A stretch of 18,943 nt of DNA from an uncultured Erysipelotrichaceae bacterium (GTDB lineage Bacteria; Bacillota_I; Bacilli_A; RF39; UBA660): NCBI GenBank assembly GCA_902772675.1, contig CACYBN010000078.1:1-18943 (forward strand). The letters run 5' to 3'. Under the pieces are notes generated by a model, which had not been told where the DNA came from, ran no database searches, and saw only the letters and a list, made by a program, of their open reading frames with translations. Position 1 is the stretch's first letter. The number at the start of each line of letters is the position of its first letter. Positions 1 to 7,044 of the stretch are shown here, one piece after another. The translations under genes were made by a program, and so were the position numbers.

Positions 1-415
1 ATGCTTTTACTAAATGAGTATATTCTAAACATTTAATAGTTACTTCACCAGTTTTTGTCTTCATTATTTTTCCATGAACACCAACTATATCACCAATATC
101 AGCAGTTTTAAACAAATTATAATTATCTTCACCAATATCATTTATTGAAATATATATTTGAATAGTATCTGTCTTATCTTGAATAGTAAAGAAAGATGCT
201 TTACCCATTTTTCTTATAAACATAATTCTTCCTGCAACAGTAGCAGTATCATCCATATTTTCAAAAGCATCATGTTCTACATCTTTATATTTTTCTTTTA
301 TGTCTTTAGCAAAGCTATCTCTATCAAATCTATGACCAAAAGGATCCATTCCCTTTGCTCTAATATCTTCCATCTTACTACGTCTTACTTGTTCTTGTTC
401 TGTATATTCATTCAT
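1..415 (-). CDS. lysS: Lysyl-tRNA synthetase, class II (N-terminal part; 3' end outside window)
   Basis: This charges tRNA-Lys with lysine in the cytoplasm. About 138 codons are visible. They start at ATG 415-413, one base after the TAA of the RDD gene, with an SD-like GGAGAAG inside the RDD gene's last codons. The N-terminus (MNEYTEQEQVRRSKMEDI) followed by DPFGHRFDRD is the usual class II LysRS opening. Residues about 56-76 (VAGRIMFIRKMGKASFFTIQD, minus its last residue as motif) are the first strands of the OB-fold anticodon-binding domain, and IGDIVGVHGKIMKTKTGE continues it. The catalytic domain with class II motifs 1-3 lies left of the window. In Bacilli lysS commonly follows dusB, as here. 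Identity rests on the OB-fold signature and the neighbourhood and is secure; intactness of the gene cannot be judged. Confidence 0.95.
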   Translation of the reverse strand, partial: MNEYTEQEQVRRSKMEDIRAKGMDPFGHRFDRDSFAKDIKEKYKDVEHDAFENMDDTATVAGRIMFIRKMGKASFFTIQDKTDTIQIYISINDIGEDNYNLFKTADIGDIVGVHGKIMKTKTGEVTIKCLEYTHLVKA

Positions 416-416
416 A

Positions 417-1118
417 TTATTTCTTCTCCTTTGCACTTGTATGATTTTTTAATCTTGGATTTGATTTCTTTTTAGTAATTTCATTAATATTATCATTCCA
501 TTGTTTTGATTTAGTATTTTCTTCTTCCTCTTCTTCATCATCTATAACTAATGTATGTGCAAATTTATCATGTAAACCTATTCTATCGCTTCTAAGAATA
601 GTTATAAAACATATAAATAATACAATTATATATAATGAAGATATATAATTACTAATACTTAAATAGTGACTCTTATTTAATACTATAATTGCCAATAAAT
701 CAAGTGTATTAGATAATATTGAGTATATAAATAAACTTCTTATAAATATTTGTAAGAACTTAGGTTTATCTTTTGTTTTAGAATCAACAGTCCTTATCTT
801 TAATAAACGTTTGCCTAAAGTTTGCCCATTATTATATGTTTGTATTACTACGAAATAAACAAAATATAATCCAATAGCTACTCCGCTTTGTACTACTCCA
901 CTTTTAGAAATATCATATGAAAGACTTTCAAGTTTTTCCATATTCTCATCTGAAGTTTTTTCATTACTTACCATTTCTTCAACTAAATTTAAATAATCTT
1001 CTGCTTGTTTATTAGTTTTTGCTGAAGTTGGGAAACACATACTTAATAATTGAACTAATATTAGTACAATTAAAATATCTATTACATAAGCTCCTATTCT
1101 TTTCATTGGACTTGCCAC
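417..1118 (-). CDS. RDD family integral membrane protein
   Basis: This is a small polytopic membrane protein of the RDD family; its substrate is unknown, and some relatives have been linked to ion or solute transport. The first membrane segment starts at once (MKRIGAYVIDILIVLILVQL) and carries the family's Arg and Asp. A second hydrophobic segment (GVAIGLYFVYFVVIQ) leads to the hallmark NNGQTLGKRLLKIR. Two more hydrophobic stretches follow, then SDRIGLHDKFAHTLVID, the conserved GLHD end. The tail after this is highly charged (an E-run, then K/N-rich) and cytoplasmic. I place the start at GTG 1118-1116 because AGGTG lies six bases upstream. A longer frame from GTG 1127 would use that same AGGTG as coding sequence. 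The gene sits one base after dusB and one base before lysS, so the three are probably co-translated. Confidence 0.85.
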   Translation of the reverse strand: MASPMKRIGAYVIDILIVLILVQLLSMCFPTSAKTNKQAEDYLNLVEEMVSNEKTSDENMEKLESLSYDISKSGVVQSGVAIGLYFVYFVVIQTYNNGQTLGKRLLKIRTVDSKTKDKPKFLQIFIRSLFIYSILSNTLDLLAIIVLNKSHYLSISNYISSLYIIVLFICFITILRSDRIGLHDKFAHTLVIDDEEEEEENTKSKQWNDNINEITKKKSNPRLKNHTSAKEKK

Positions 1119-1119
1119 A

Positions 1120-2097
1120 TTAATCACCTAACTCTTTCCTGTACTCATTTAATAATAAAATTATATCATTTATTGACTTAGTTTGATATATTTTATTTTT
1201 ATAAAAAGATGCATCTTTAAGCCCTTTTATATAATATGCAATATGAGTTCTTAGCTCTAAACATACTATTTTTTCAGATTTTATCTCTTTTAAATAATCC
1301 ATATGATGAAAGATCATATCTATTCTTTCTTGAGGAGTTGGTTTTGGTATAATTATACCTTTTTCAAAATATTCATTTAACTCTTTAAAAATCCATGGAT
1401 TACCCAAAGAACCTCTACCTATCATAATAGCATCTACTCCAGTATAGTCTAACATCTTTTTAGCACTTTCTATATCTACAACATCCCCATTACCTATAAC
1501 TGGAATTGATACACTTTCTTTTACTTTTTTTATAATATCTAAATCTACTTTACCAGAGTATCCTTGACTTCTTGTTCTTCCATGAACTGTTATGGCACTA
1601 GCACCTGCTTCTTCGCATATTTTTGCTACTTCAACAGCATTTATACTATCTTTATCCCAACCACTTCTTATTTTAACTGTTACTGGGATTGGAACACTTT
1701 TAACAACTGCAGATACTATTTCTTTTATCTTTTCAGGATGTTTTAATAAACCAGATCCAGCTTGAGCTCTAATAGATACTTTAGGAACAGGACACCCCAT
1801 ATTAATATCAATAATATCCGGTTTCATATTTTCATATATAAATTTTGCTGCTTCTACAAAAGAATCAACATCACTACCAAATATTTGTTGAGCTATAGGT
1901 CTTTCGTCCTCAGTCATTTGTAACATATCTATTGTCTTTTTATTTTTATAAGTAATTGCTTTATCACTGACCATTTCAGCATATACTAATCCACAACCCA
2001 TCTCTTTTGCAATTCTTCTAAAAGCTGAATTAGATATACCTGCCATAGGAGCTAAAACAACTCTACTATTTATCTCTATATTACCTATTTTCCACAT
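1120..2097 (-). CDS. dusB: tRNA-dihydrouridine synthase
   Basis: This is an FMN-dependent enzyme that reduces uridine to dihydrouridine in the D-loop of tRNA. It has 325 residues, normal for the family. The TIM-barrel starts with VLAPMAGISNSAFRRI (FMN contact). NMGCPVPK near residue 100 holds the catalytic Cys that protonates the uracil. VKIRSGWD, ITVHGRTRSQGYSG, VIGNGDV and IMIGRGSLGNPW are the flavin phosphate and substrate loops in their usual order. The start ATG 2097 has a good AGGTGAT eight bases upstream. A terminator-like hairpin and an extended -10 lie between it and ftsH, so it probably heads its own unit with the RDD gene and lysS. The dusB-lysS adjacency is common in Bacilli. Assignment to the DusB branch is by context and sequence feel, not by a tree. 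Confidence 0.93.
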   Translation of the reverse strand: MWKIGNIEINSRVVLAPMAGISNSAFRRIAKEMGCGLVYAEMVSDKAITYKNKKTIDMLQMTEDERPIAQQIFGSDVDSFVEAAKFIYENMKPDIIDINMGCPVPKVSIRAQAGSGLLKHPEKIKEIVSAVVKSVPIPVTVKIRSGWDKDSINAVEVAKICEEAGASAITVHGRTRSQGYSGKVDLDIIKKVKESVSIPVIGNGDVVDIESAKKMLDYTGVDAIMIGRGSLGNPWIFKELNEYFEKGIIIPKPTPQERIDMIFHHMDYLKEIKSEKIVCLELRTHIAYYIKGLKDASFYKNKIYQTKSINDIILLLNEYRKELGD

Positions 2098-2115
2098 AGA
2101 AAATCACCTACGCAA

Positions 2116-2124
2116 ATTATAACA
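2116..2124 (-). promoter_or_regulatory. Extended -10 promoter for dusB unit
   Basis: The minus strand reads TGTTATAAT here, a perfect TATAAT (2116-2121) with the extended TG one base upstream. The expected -35 position is only a T-run, so recognition would depend on the extended -10. It lies between the ftsH terminator and dusB and would give a leader of about 12 bases. The same nonamer precedes divIC. Confidence 0.55.
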
Positions 2125-2135
2125 AAAATATATAA

Positions 2136-2162
2136 ATAAAAAAAGAAGATATTATTCTTCTT
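2136..2162 (-). terminator. Intrinsic terminator after ftsH
   Basis: On the minus strand a 7-bp stem (AAGAAGA / TCTTCTT) with a 6-base loop is followed by five T. The stop codon of ftsH lies in the loop, and the left arm is the last glutamate codons of the gene. The stem is AT-rich and short, so termination may be partial. Confidence 0.6.
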
Positions 2163-4143
2163 CTTGTTCTTCTTTTTCCTTATCTAAATTATCTAAAGCT
2201 TCAATTAACTCTTCTTTAGTCATCTTGTTATATCCTTTAACTCCAGCCATTTTAGCTCTAGACTTTAATTCAGTTACATTGAAATCACTTAATGTTTCAA
2301 CTTCAGGCATATGTCCATTTTCTACTAAGAACTCAATTTGTTCTTTTGTTAATGTTTCATATTCTAATAATGATTCAGCTATTAAAGTAACTAAATCTTT
2401 ATTTTCAGAAAGAATCTTCTTAGCTTGATCATAACAGTTATCCATAATTTTCTTCATTTCCATATCTATTTCATGAGCTACTTCATTAGAGAAGTTTCTA
2501 CTCTTAGTATAATCTCTTCCTAAGAATACCTCTCCTTGTTCTTGTTCTAATTGAACTAAACCTAAATCACTCATTCCATATTCAGTAACCATTGCTCTAG
2601 CTATCTTAGTAGCTTTTTCAAGGTCGTTATGAGCTCCAGTTGATATTTCGTTGAAGTTTAATTCTTCAGAAGCACGACCACCTAATAAACCTGTAATTTG
2701 TTCAAGTAATTCTTTCTTACTAGCAGTATATTTTTCTTCTTTTGGAACCATTAAGTTATATCCACCAGCTCTTCCTCTAGGGATAATAGTTACTTTTTGA
2801 ACATCACTAGCATCATCTAACTTAATACCAATAACTGCATGTCCTGCTTCATGGTATGCAACCATTCTTCTTTCTTCTTCAGTATATTTTTTAGTCTTTT
2901 TAGCAGGCCCCATCATAACTCTGTCTGTTGCTTCATCAATTTCTGCCATAGTTATATTTTCTTTATTTCTTCTAACAGCAAGTAATGCAGCTTCATTTAA
3001 TAAGTTTTCAAGATCAGCTCCACTAAATCCTGGAGTACGTTTTGCTAAGTTAGAAAGTGTAACTCCTTTTCCTAAAACTTTATTTCTAGCATGAACTGCT
3101 AATATTTCTTCTCTTGCTTTAATATCTGGTAAATTAACTGTAACTTGTCTATCAAATCTTCCAGGTCTTAATAATGCTGGATCTAGTACGTCTGCTCTGT
3201 TTGTAGCTGCTATAACTATAATACCTTCATTAGTTCCAAAGCCATCCATTTCAGTTAATAATTGGTTAAGTGTTTGTTCACGTTCATCATGTCCTCCACC
3301 TAAACCAGTACCTCTTTGTCTACCTACTGCATCTATTTCATCAATAAATATTAAACATGGAGCGTTTTGTTTAGCTTGTTTAAACATATCTCTAACACGA
3401 CTAGCTCCGATTCCTACGAATAATTCTACGAAATCAGAACCGCTTATGTAATAGAATGGTACATTAGCTTCTCCAGCTACAGCCTTAGCTAATAAAGTTT
3501 TACCAGTTCCTGGAGGTCCTACCAATAATACACCTTTAGGTATTCTAGCACCCATTGCTTGGAATTTCTTTGGTTCTTTTAAGAAATCAATAAGTTCACT
3601 AACTTCTTCTTTTTCTTCAGTAAGTCCAGCAACATCTTTAAATGTAACTCCACCTTCACCATTACTTAATCTAGCTTTACTTCTACCAAAATCAATTGAT
3701 TTAGAATTAACATTTACTTGTCTAGTAAAGAACCATAATGCTATTCCTATTAAAATTACATATGGAACTATATTTACAAGAACTAATAATAATGTACTTC
3801 CATCAGGATCAGCTTTAGTACTTAACTTAAATCCTAATTTTCCATCTTCTTCTTCATTTAAAATATCATCAATTACGGCATCAGTATATGGAACATTTAA
3901 AGTAAATGTTTCATTTTCTTCATATCCTTTTAACTTTCCAGATAAAGTATAAACTGCACTTCTTTCTTTAGGTGTTATTTCAAGTTCAGTTACTTCACCT
4001 GCATTAAGATCTTTTATAAATTCATCATAAGTTAAAGTATTAACTTTTTTATTCATTGTACTAAAAATAAAATATACTACAACAACAAATAATATTAGAA
4101 ATACATAAGGTAATACACCCTGTCTAATATTTCTTTTCTTCAT
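2152..4143 (-). CDS. ftsH: ATP-dependent zinc metalloprotease FtsH with extra C-terminal Rho_N/SAP-like domain
   Basis: This is a membrane-anchored hexameric AAA+ protease that extracts and degrades membrane and short-lived cytoplasmic proteins. It has 663 residues. TM1 is at about 11-28, an extracytoplasmic domain at 30-115, and TM2 at about 117-139. The AAA module has Walker A GPPGTGKT (209-216), Walker B LIFIDEID (264-271), and a second region of homology with arginine fingers R326 and R329. The protease has HEAGH (431-435) and the third zinc ligand D507 in GAHNDLEKATKIA. After the normal end of the protease domain (about 612) comes an unusual segment, 617-652, resembling the Rho N-terminal/SAP helix-extended-loop-helix fold (VTELKSRAKMAGVKGYNKM then TKEELIEAL), and then an E/K-rich tail. 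The start ATG 4143 has GAGGAGG upstream. It follows tilS by 15 bases; the hprT gene usual between them in Bacilli is absent. Confidence 0.97.
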   Translation of the reverse strand: MKKRNIRQGVLPYVFLILFVVVVYFIFSTMNKKVNTLTYDEFIKDLNAGEVTELEITPKERSAVYTLSGKLKGYEENETFTLNVPYTDAVIDDILNEEEDGKLGFKLSTKADPDGSTLLLVLVNIVPYVILIGIALWFFTRQVNVNSKSIDFGRSKARLSNGEGGVTFKDVAGLTEEKEEVSELIDFLKEPKKFQAMGARIPKGVLLVGPPGTGKTLLAKAVAGEANVPFYYISGSDFVELFVGIGASRVRDMFKQAKQNAPCLIFIDEIDAVGRQRGTGLGGGHDEREQTLNQLLTEMDGFGTNEGIIVIAATNRADVLDPALLRPGRFDRQVTVNLPDIKAREEILAVHARNKVLGKGVTLSNLAKRTPGFSGADLENLLNEAALLAVRRNKENITMAEIDEATDRVMMGPAKKTKKYTEEERRMVAYHEAGHAVIGIKLDDASDVQKVTIIPRGRAGGYNLMVPKEEKYTASKKELLEQITGLLGGRASEELNFNEISTGAHNDLEKATKIARAMVTEYGMSDLGLVQLEQEQGEVFLGRDYTKSRNFSNEVAHEIDMEMKKIMDNCYDQAKKILSENKDLVTLIAESLLEYETLTKEQIEFLVENGHMPEVETLSDFNVTELKSRAKMAGVKGYNKMTKEELIEALDNLDKEKEEQEEE

Positions 4144-4158
4144 TCAAATTCCTCCTCG

Positions 4159-5484
4159 TTAGTCATATTTAAGTATTATATCATAAGATTCATTTTTTTG
4201 TTTAGTAAATTTAGATTTTTTTATACCAGGAATCCAAATAACTTTATCACAAGAATCTACTACTATAGGCCACATATCTCTATCTTCTTTAGGTATTTTA
4301 GCATCTATAAATATATCTTTAACTCTTCTACTGCCATTTACCTTCTTAAGATACATTTTATCACCATATTTCCTTGTTCTTACATATAAAGGATATACAA
4401 TATCATCATTAGATATTCTACATACATTATTGTTGTTACTATCTATCTCATCTATTTTAGAAATAGAATGTTTATTTGGTAATTCTACATAATCTAATAT
4501 TTCAATATTATAATCAATATTTTCTTTTACTTTATCAGTTATATAAATCTTATCATATGATTTAACTGCTTTATTATTATTAGGTAAATATACAAAAGAA
4601 TTAGCCTTTTTTGATTTAATTAACATCTTAATCAATTTAACATGATTATCATTAATAACCATTAAGTCATCTTTATATATATCCTCTAATATTTTATATA
4701 TTATTTTCTTTTGAATCAATGGGTCTAACTCTAAATATTTAGGAATATCTAATACCCCATCTTTATATACTTTAGAAATAGTTCTTTTAATTTCTTTATT
4801 TATATACTCATCATATTCGCTTAATATCTCACTAAATTTTAGATATTTTTCATGAATATTAGGATCTTCTTTCTTTAAAAAAGGTAATACTATATGTCTA
4901 TATCTATTTCTTGTATGTTCATTTTCTAAATTAGTCTTATCTATAGCATAAGGTATTTTATTTTTCTTATTATATTCTAAGATTTCTTCTTTAGTTACAA
5001 ATATCATAGGTCTAACTATTTTATAATCACCCATATCTATTAATTTACTAAAACCTGAATATCCTTTTAAAGTAGATCCTCTAGATATCCTCATAAGAAC
5101 AGTTTCAATTAGATCATCACCATGATGGGCAGTAAACAAATAATTAGCTTTATATTTGTGAATTAAATCCTCAAAAAAATTATATCTAATATTTCTAGCT
5201 TCATTTTCAAAGTTGTCATCACCATATTGTTCAATAATCATACTTTCAAATACCAATTCATTTTTAGAACAAAATTCTTCGATGTCCTCTTTTTCTTTGG
5301 CACTTTCTTTTCTAACATTATGATTAACATGAGCTACAATAATAGATATATTTTTTTTCTTTTTTATCTTTAATAAAATATCTAATAAAGCCATTGAATC
5401 AGGTCCATATGAGTTGCCTAATACAATAATATCCCCATCTTTTAATACTAATTCATTTAATAAGTAATCATATACATTTTGCAT
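4159..5484 (-). CDS. tilS: tRNA(Ile)-lysidine synthase
   Basis: This ligates lysine to C34 of the minor tRNA-Ile (CAU) so that it reads AUA, using ATP; it is essential in most bacteria. The N-terminal PP-loop ATPase domain contains a variant loop, NSYGPDSMALL (SYGPDS at residues 25-30), where the family normally has SGGxDS. Later signatures are normal: VAHVNHNVRKES, TAHHGDDLIETVLMRISRGS, and NRYRHIVLPFL. The C-terminal TilS_C domain is present (VRTRKYGDKMYLKK, then RVKDIFIDAKIPKEDRD, ending VIWIPGIKKSKF). I prefer ATG 5484 because GGTG lies six bases before it, the spacing seen at other genes here. An ATG at 5496, overlapping the divIC stop as TAATG, is the alternative and would add four residues. 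It sits between divIC and ftsH as in many Bacilli. Confidence 0.93.
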   Translation of the reverse strand: MQNVYDYLLNELVLKDGDIIVLGNSYGPDSMALLDILLKIKKKKNISIIVAHVNHNVRKESAKEKEDIEEFCSKNELVFESMIIEQYGDDNFENEARNIRYNFFEDLIHKYKANYLFTAHHGDDLIETVLMRISRGSTLKGYSGFSKLIDMGDYKIVRPMIFVTKEEILEYNKKNKIPYAIDKTNLENEHTRNRYRHIVLPFLKKEDPNIHEKYLKFSEILSEYDEYINKEIKRTISKVYKDGVLDIPKYLELDPLIQKKIIYKILEDIYKDDLMVINDNHVKLIKMLIKSKKANSFVYLPNNNKAVKSYDKIYITDKVKENIDYNIEILDYVELPNKHSISKIDEIDSNNNNVCRISNDDIVYPLYVRTRKYGDKMYLKKVNGSRRVKDIFIDAKIPKEDRDMWPIVVDSCDKVIWIPGIKKSKFTKQKNESYDIILKYD

Positions 5485-5495
5485 TTTTATCACCA

Positions 5496-5816
5496 TTATT
5501 CATCTGTTTCTTTTTCATCTTGTTGAATTCTTATTATATACTCATTATCACTTGAATAAAAATATTTTTCTTTTAAATAACGAGCTACATATTCCTTATC
5601 TTGTAGTTTTTCTACATCTATTTCAAGAGATTCATTAGACTCTTTTAATGTTATTAACTCGTCTTGTAACTTATCTTTTTCATTATATTTTTCAAAAATA
5701 TTAAGCCACACTTTACTCAAAGAAGTAAATACAAATGAAATAGCCACTACTGAACCTACGCCAAAGACAAGGAATCTTAATGTAGTTTTTCTAGAACTTT
5801 TAGATTTCTTTTTCAT
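5496..5816 (-). CDS. divIC: Septum formation initiator, DivIC/FtsB type
   Basis: This is a bitopic division protein of the FtsL-DivIB-DivIC complex that links the Z-ring to septal wall synthesis. It has 106 residues: a basic cytoplasmic N-terminus (MKKKSKSSRKTTLR), one membrane segment at about 14-33, then a coiled coil at about 38-70 rich in E, L and K. It ends with the family's C-terminal signature, YVARYLKEKYFYSSDNEYII, which matches the usual A-R-E-K-Y/L-x-x-x-x-GE-x-I pattern. It is short, as expected, and followed directly by tilS, the standard Bacilli order. An extended -10 promoter sits at 5840-5848 after the rpsR terminator. Distinguishing DivIC from FtsL is by position next to tilS and the C-terminal motif. 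The start ATG 5816 has AGGAG and GGGTG upstream. Confidence 0.88.
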   Translation of the reverse strand: MKKKSKSSRKTTLRFLVFGVGSVVAISFVFTSLSKVWLNIFEKYNEKDKLQDELITLKESNESLEIDVEKLQDKEYVARYLKEKYFYSSDNEYIIRIQQDEKETDE

Positions 5817-5839
5817 TTTTCACCCACTCCTTCATAATA

Positions 5840-5848
5840 ATTATAACA
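5840..5848 (-). promoter_or_regulatory. Extended -10 promoter for divIC-tilS-ftsH
   Basis: The minus strand reads TGTTATAAT, a perfect -10 (5840-5845) with the extended TG. No good -35 hexamer stands 17 bases upstream. Transcription would start about 17 bases before the divIC start codon, just ahead of its SD. It lies between the rpsR terminator and divIC. Confidence 0.6.
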
Positions 5849-5899
5849 TCTTCTATATGTAAAAATTATTGTTTTAACTAGTGATTTACATTTTTATAC

Positions 5900-5927
5900 A
5901 AAAAAAAGATACTTTTTAAAGTATCTT
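5900..5927 (-). terminator. Intrinsic terminator of rpsF-ssb-rpsR
   Basis: On the minus strand a perfect 10-bp inverted repeat AAGATACTTT / AAAGTATCTT (5906-5927, two-base centre) is followed by six T. The left arm begins inside the TAA of rpsR. It separates the ribosomal operon from divIC. Confidence 0.85.
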
Positions 5928-6141
5928 ATTTACAATATGGTAATAAAGCTATTGCTCTAGCTCTTTTAATTTGTTTTGCTATATGTCTTTGGTGTTCAGC
6001 ACATGCACCTGTAACTCTTCTAGGTAAAATTTTACCTCTTTCGTTAACATATTTCTTTAATGTATCAACATCTTTATAATCAATGTTCTTTCCAGAACAC
6101 ATATAACAAACTTTTTTCTTTCTTCTATAAAATTCTGCCAT
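5926..6141 (-). CDS. rpsR: 30S ribosomal protein S18
   Basis: This primary-binding partner of S6 sits on the platform of the small subunit. It has 71 residues, normal length. The core NIDYKDVDTLKKYVNERGKI followed by LPRRVTGACAEHQRHIAKQI and KRARAIALLPYCK is the S18 signature. Four cysteines are present (C12, C15, C47, C70). The CYMC pair with C47/H50 looks like a zinc-binding (C+) version, although zinc binding is inferred. The start ATG 6141 has a strong AAAGGAGG nine bases upstream. It is the last gene of the rpsF-ssb-rpsR operon, an arrangement conserved in Bacillota, and is followed immediately by a strong terminator. Confidence 0.97.
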   Translation of the reverse strand: MAEFYRRKKKVCYMCSGKNIDYKDVDTLKKYVNERGKILPRRVTGACAEHQRHIAKQIKRARAIALLPYCK

Positions 6142-6158
6142 AGTTTAACCTCCTTTTA

Positions 6159-6614
6159 CTAAAATGGTAACTCGTCATCATTAATTTCTATACTTGAACC
6201 AAAATCAGCAAATGGATCATTCTTAACATCAGTAGTACTAGGACCATCTGAGAAACTACTTGGAGTAATATCATCATTAGATACTCCACCTTCTCTACTT
6301 GATCTAGTATCTAAGAATTGAACAGATTGAGCTATTACATCAGTAGTATATCTTCTCACACCATCTTTTTCATAGCTTCCTGTTTGAATTCTACCATCGA
6401 TAGCAACTTGACTACCTTTAGTTAAATATTTTTGAACATTTTCAGCTTGTTTTCCAAATACAACTATATTTATAAAATCAGCTTCTCTTTCACCATTTTG
6501 ATTAGAATAATTTCTATCTACAGCTAAACTAAATCTTGCAGTAGCTGTATTATCAGATGTATATCTTAATTCAGGATCACGAGTTAATCTTCCTATTAAA
6601 AATACTTTATTCAT
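6159..6614 (-). CDS. ssb: Single-stranded DNA-binding protein
   Basis: This coats single-stranded DNA during replication, repair and recombination and recruits partners through its C-terminal tip. It has 151 residues. The OB-fold begins MNKVFLIGRLTRDPELRYT, continues FSLAVDRNYSNQNGEREADF and INIVVFGKQAENVQKYLTKG, and ends near residue 105. A flexible S/D/N-rich linker follows, then the acidic tip DDELPF that docks replication and repair proteins. The ATG at 6614 is chosen because AGAGGA lies just upstream and the product begins as family members do. A frame extending to 6647 would overlap rpsF and is not supported. The gene lies 13 bases after rpsF and 17 before rpsR, the conserved order that ties its expression to ribosomal protein synthesis. 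Confidence 0.97.
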   Translation of the reverse strand: MNKVFLIGRLTRDPELRYTSDNTATARFSLAVDRNYSNQNGEREADFINIVVFGKQAENVQKYLTKGSQVAIDGRIQTGSYEKDGVRRYTTDVIAQSVQFLDTRSSREGGVSNDDITPSSFSDGPSTTDVKNDPFADFGSSIEINDDELPF

Positions 6615-6627
6615 ATTTCCTCTTTTC

Positions 6628-6918
6628 TTATTCGTCAGTTTTAACAACTAAATGACGAATAATATTTTCATTTATTAAACTTACACGACTAAATTCATCG
6701 ATTGCTTTAGCGTTGTTAGCTTCAATAACGATTAAGAAATAATAACCATTTTTATATCCCTTAATGTCGTATGCAAGTTCTCTTTGTCCCATCTCTTTGA
6801 ATTCAAGAACTTTAGCTTCATTAGCTTCTACTAAAGCTTTCATGTCTTCACCAACTTTTTTAATGTTAGCTTCTTCAAGATCAGGTTTAACTATAAACAT
6901 TAATTCATACTTAAACAT
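6628..6918 (-). CDS. rpsF: 30S ribosomal protein S6
   Basis: This binds S18 and the central domain of 16S rRNA. It has 96 residues with the ferredoxin-like fold: MFKYELMFIVKPDLEE (strand 1), a helix to about 35, AKVLEFKEMGQRELAYDI (strands 2-3, with the conserved G-x-R-x-L-A-Y), KGYNGYYF-type residues written here as KGYKNGYYFLIVIEA, and SRVSLINENIIRHLVVK at the end. The start is ATG 6918, eight bases after AAGGAGG. An upstream in-frame ATG at 6939 would place this SD inside the coding region and is rejected. A 60-base structured leader and a promoter with both hexamers precede it; the leader can pair with the SD (see the leader entry). It heads the rpsF-ssb-rpsR operon. Confidence 0.97.
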   Translation of the reverse strand: MFKYELMFIVKPDLEEANIKKVGEDMKALVEANEAKVLEFKEMGQRELAYDIKGYKNGYYFLIVIEANNAKAIDEFSRVSLINENIIRHLVVKTDE

Positions 6919-6977
6919 AATACACCTCCTTCTGGCCATTTGGTCTATTTCTAGACAAGGAGTACCGAAATACTCGT
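6919..6977 (-). promoter_or_regulatory. rpsF 5' leader with two hairpins and an SD-sequestering alternative pairing
   Basis: Read on the minus strand, hairpin 1 (6960-6975) is GAGTA / TACTC with a six-base loop. Hairpin 2 (6943-6956) is GTCTA / TAGAC with a GAAA tetraloop. CTCCTT at 6957-6962 is exactly complementary to the SD AAGGAG at 6926-6931 and shares its CTC with hairpin 1, so the two foldings exclude each other. S6:S18 leaders that repress rpsF are known in many bacteria; whether this one belongs to that family is inference, because I do not find the CCG element I would expect. Confidence 0.5.
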
Positions 6978-6981
6978 TAGT

Positions 6982-7010
6982 AGTATAGCAAAAAATAAAA
7001 GAAAAGTAAA
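6982..7010 (-). promoter_or_regulatory. Promoter of rpsF-ssb-rpsR
   Basis: On the minus strand TTTACT (7005-7010) is separated by 17 bases from TATACT (6982-6987), a good housekeeping sigma-factor arrangement. The start point would be near 6977. The -35 hexamer lies in the right arm of the ychF terminator stem. Confidence 0.7.
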
Positions 7011-7026
7011 CATTTTTTACTTTTCT
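6990..7026 (-). terminator. Intrinsic terminator of ychF
   Basis: On the minus strand an 11-bp stem AGAAAAGTAAA / TTTACTTTTCT (7000-7026) with a five-base loop is followed by TTTATTTTTT. The stem is perfect but AT-rich. It starts 18 bases after the ychF stop. Confidence 0.8.
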
Positions 7027-7044
7027 ATAAAATAACCATATTAA

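Noticed and set aside
158..475. A 105-codon plus-strand frame across lysS and the RDD gene
   Set aside because: It spans the ends of two well supported minus-strand genes; the product is low-complexity F/S/I-rich and has no family signature.
6919..6977. Firm assignment of the leader to the known S6:S18-binding RNA motif
   Set aside because: The transcript has CGG in the first hairpin loop, not the CCG I would expect, so only a structured leader is claimed.
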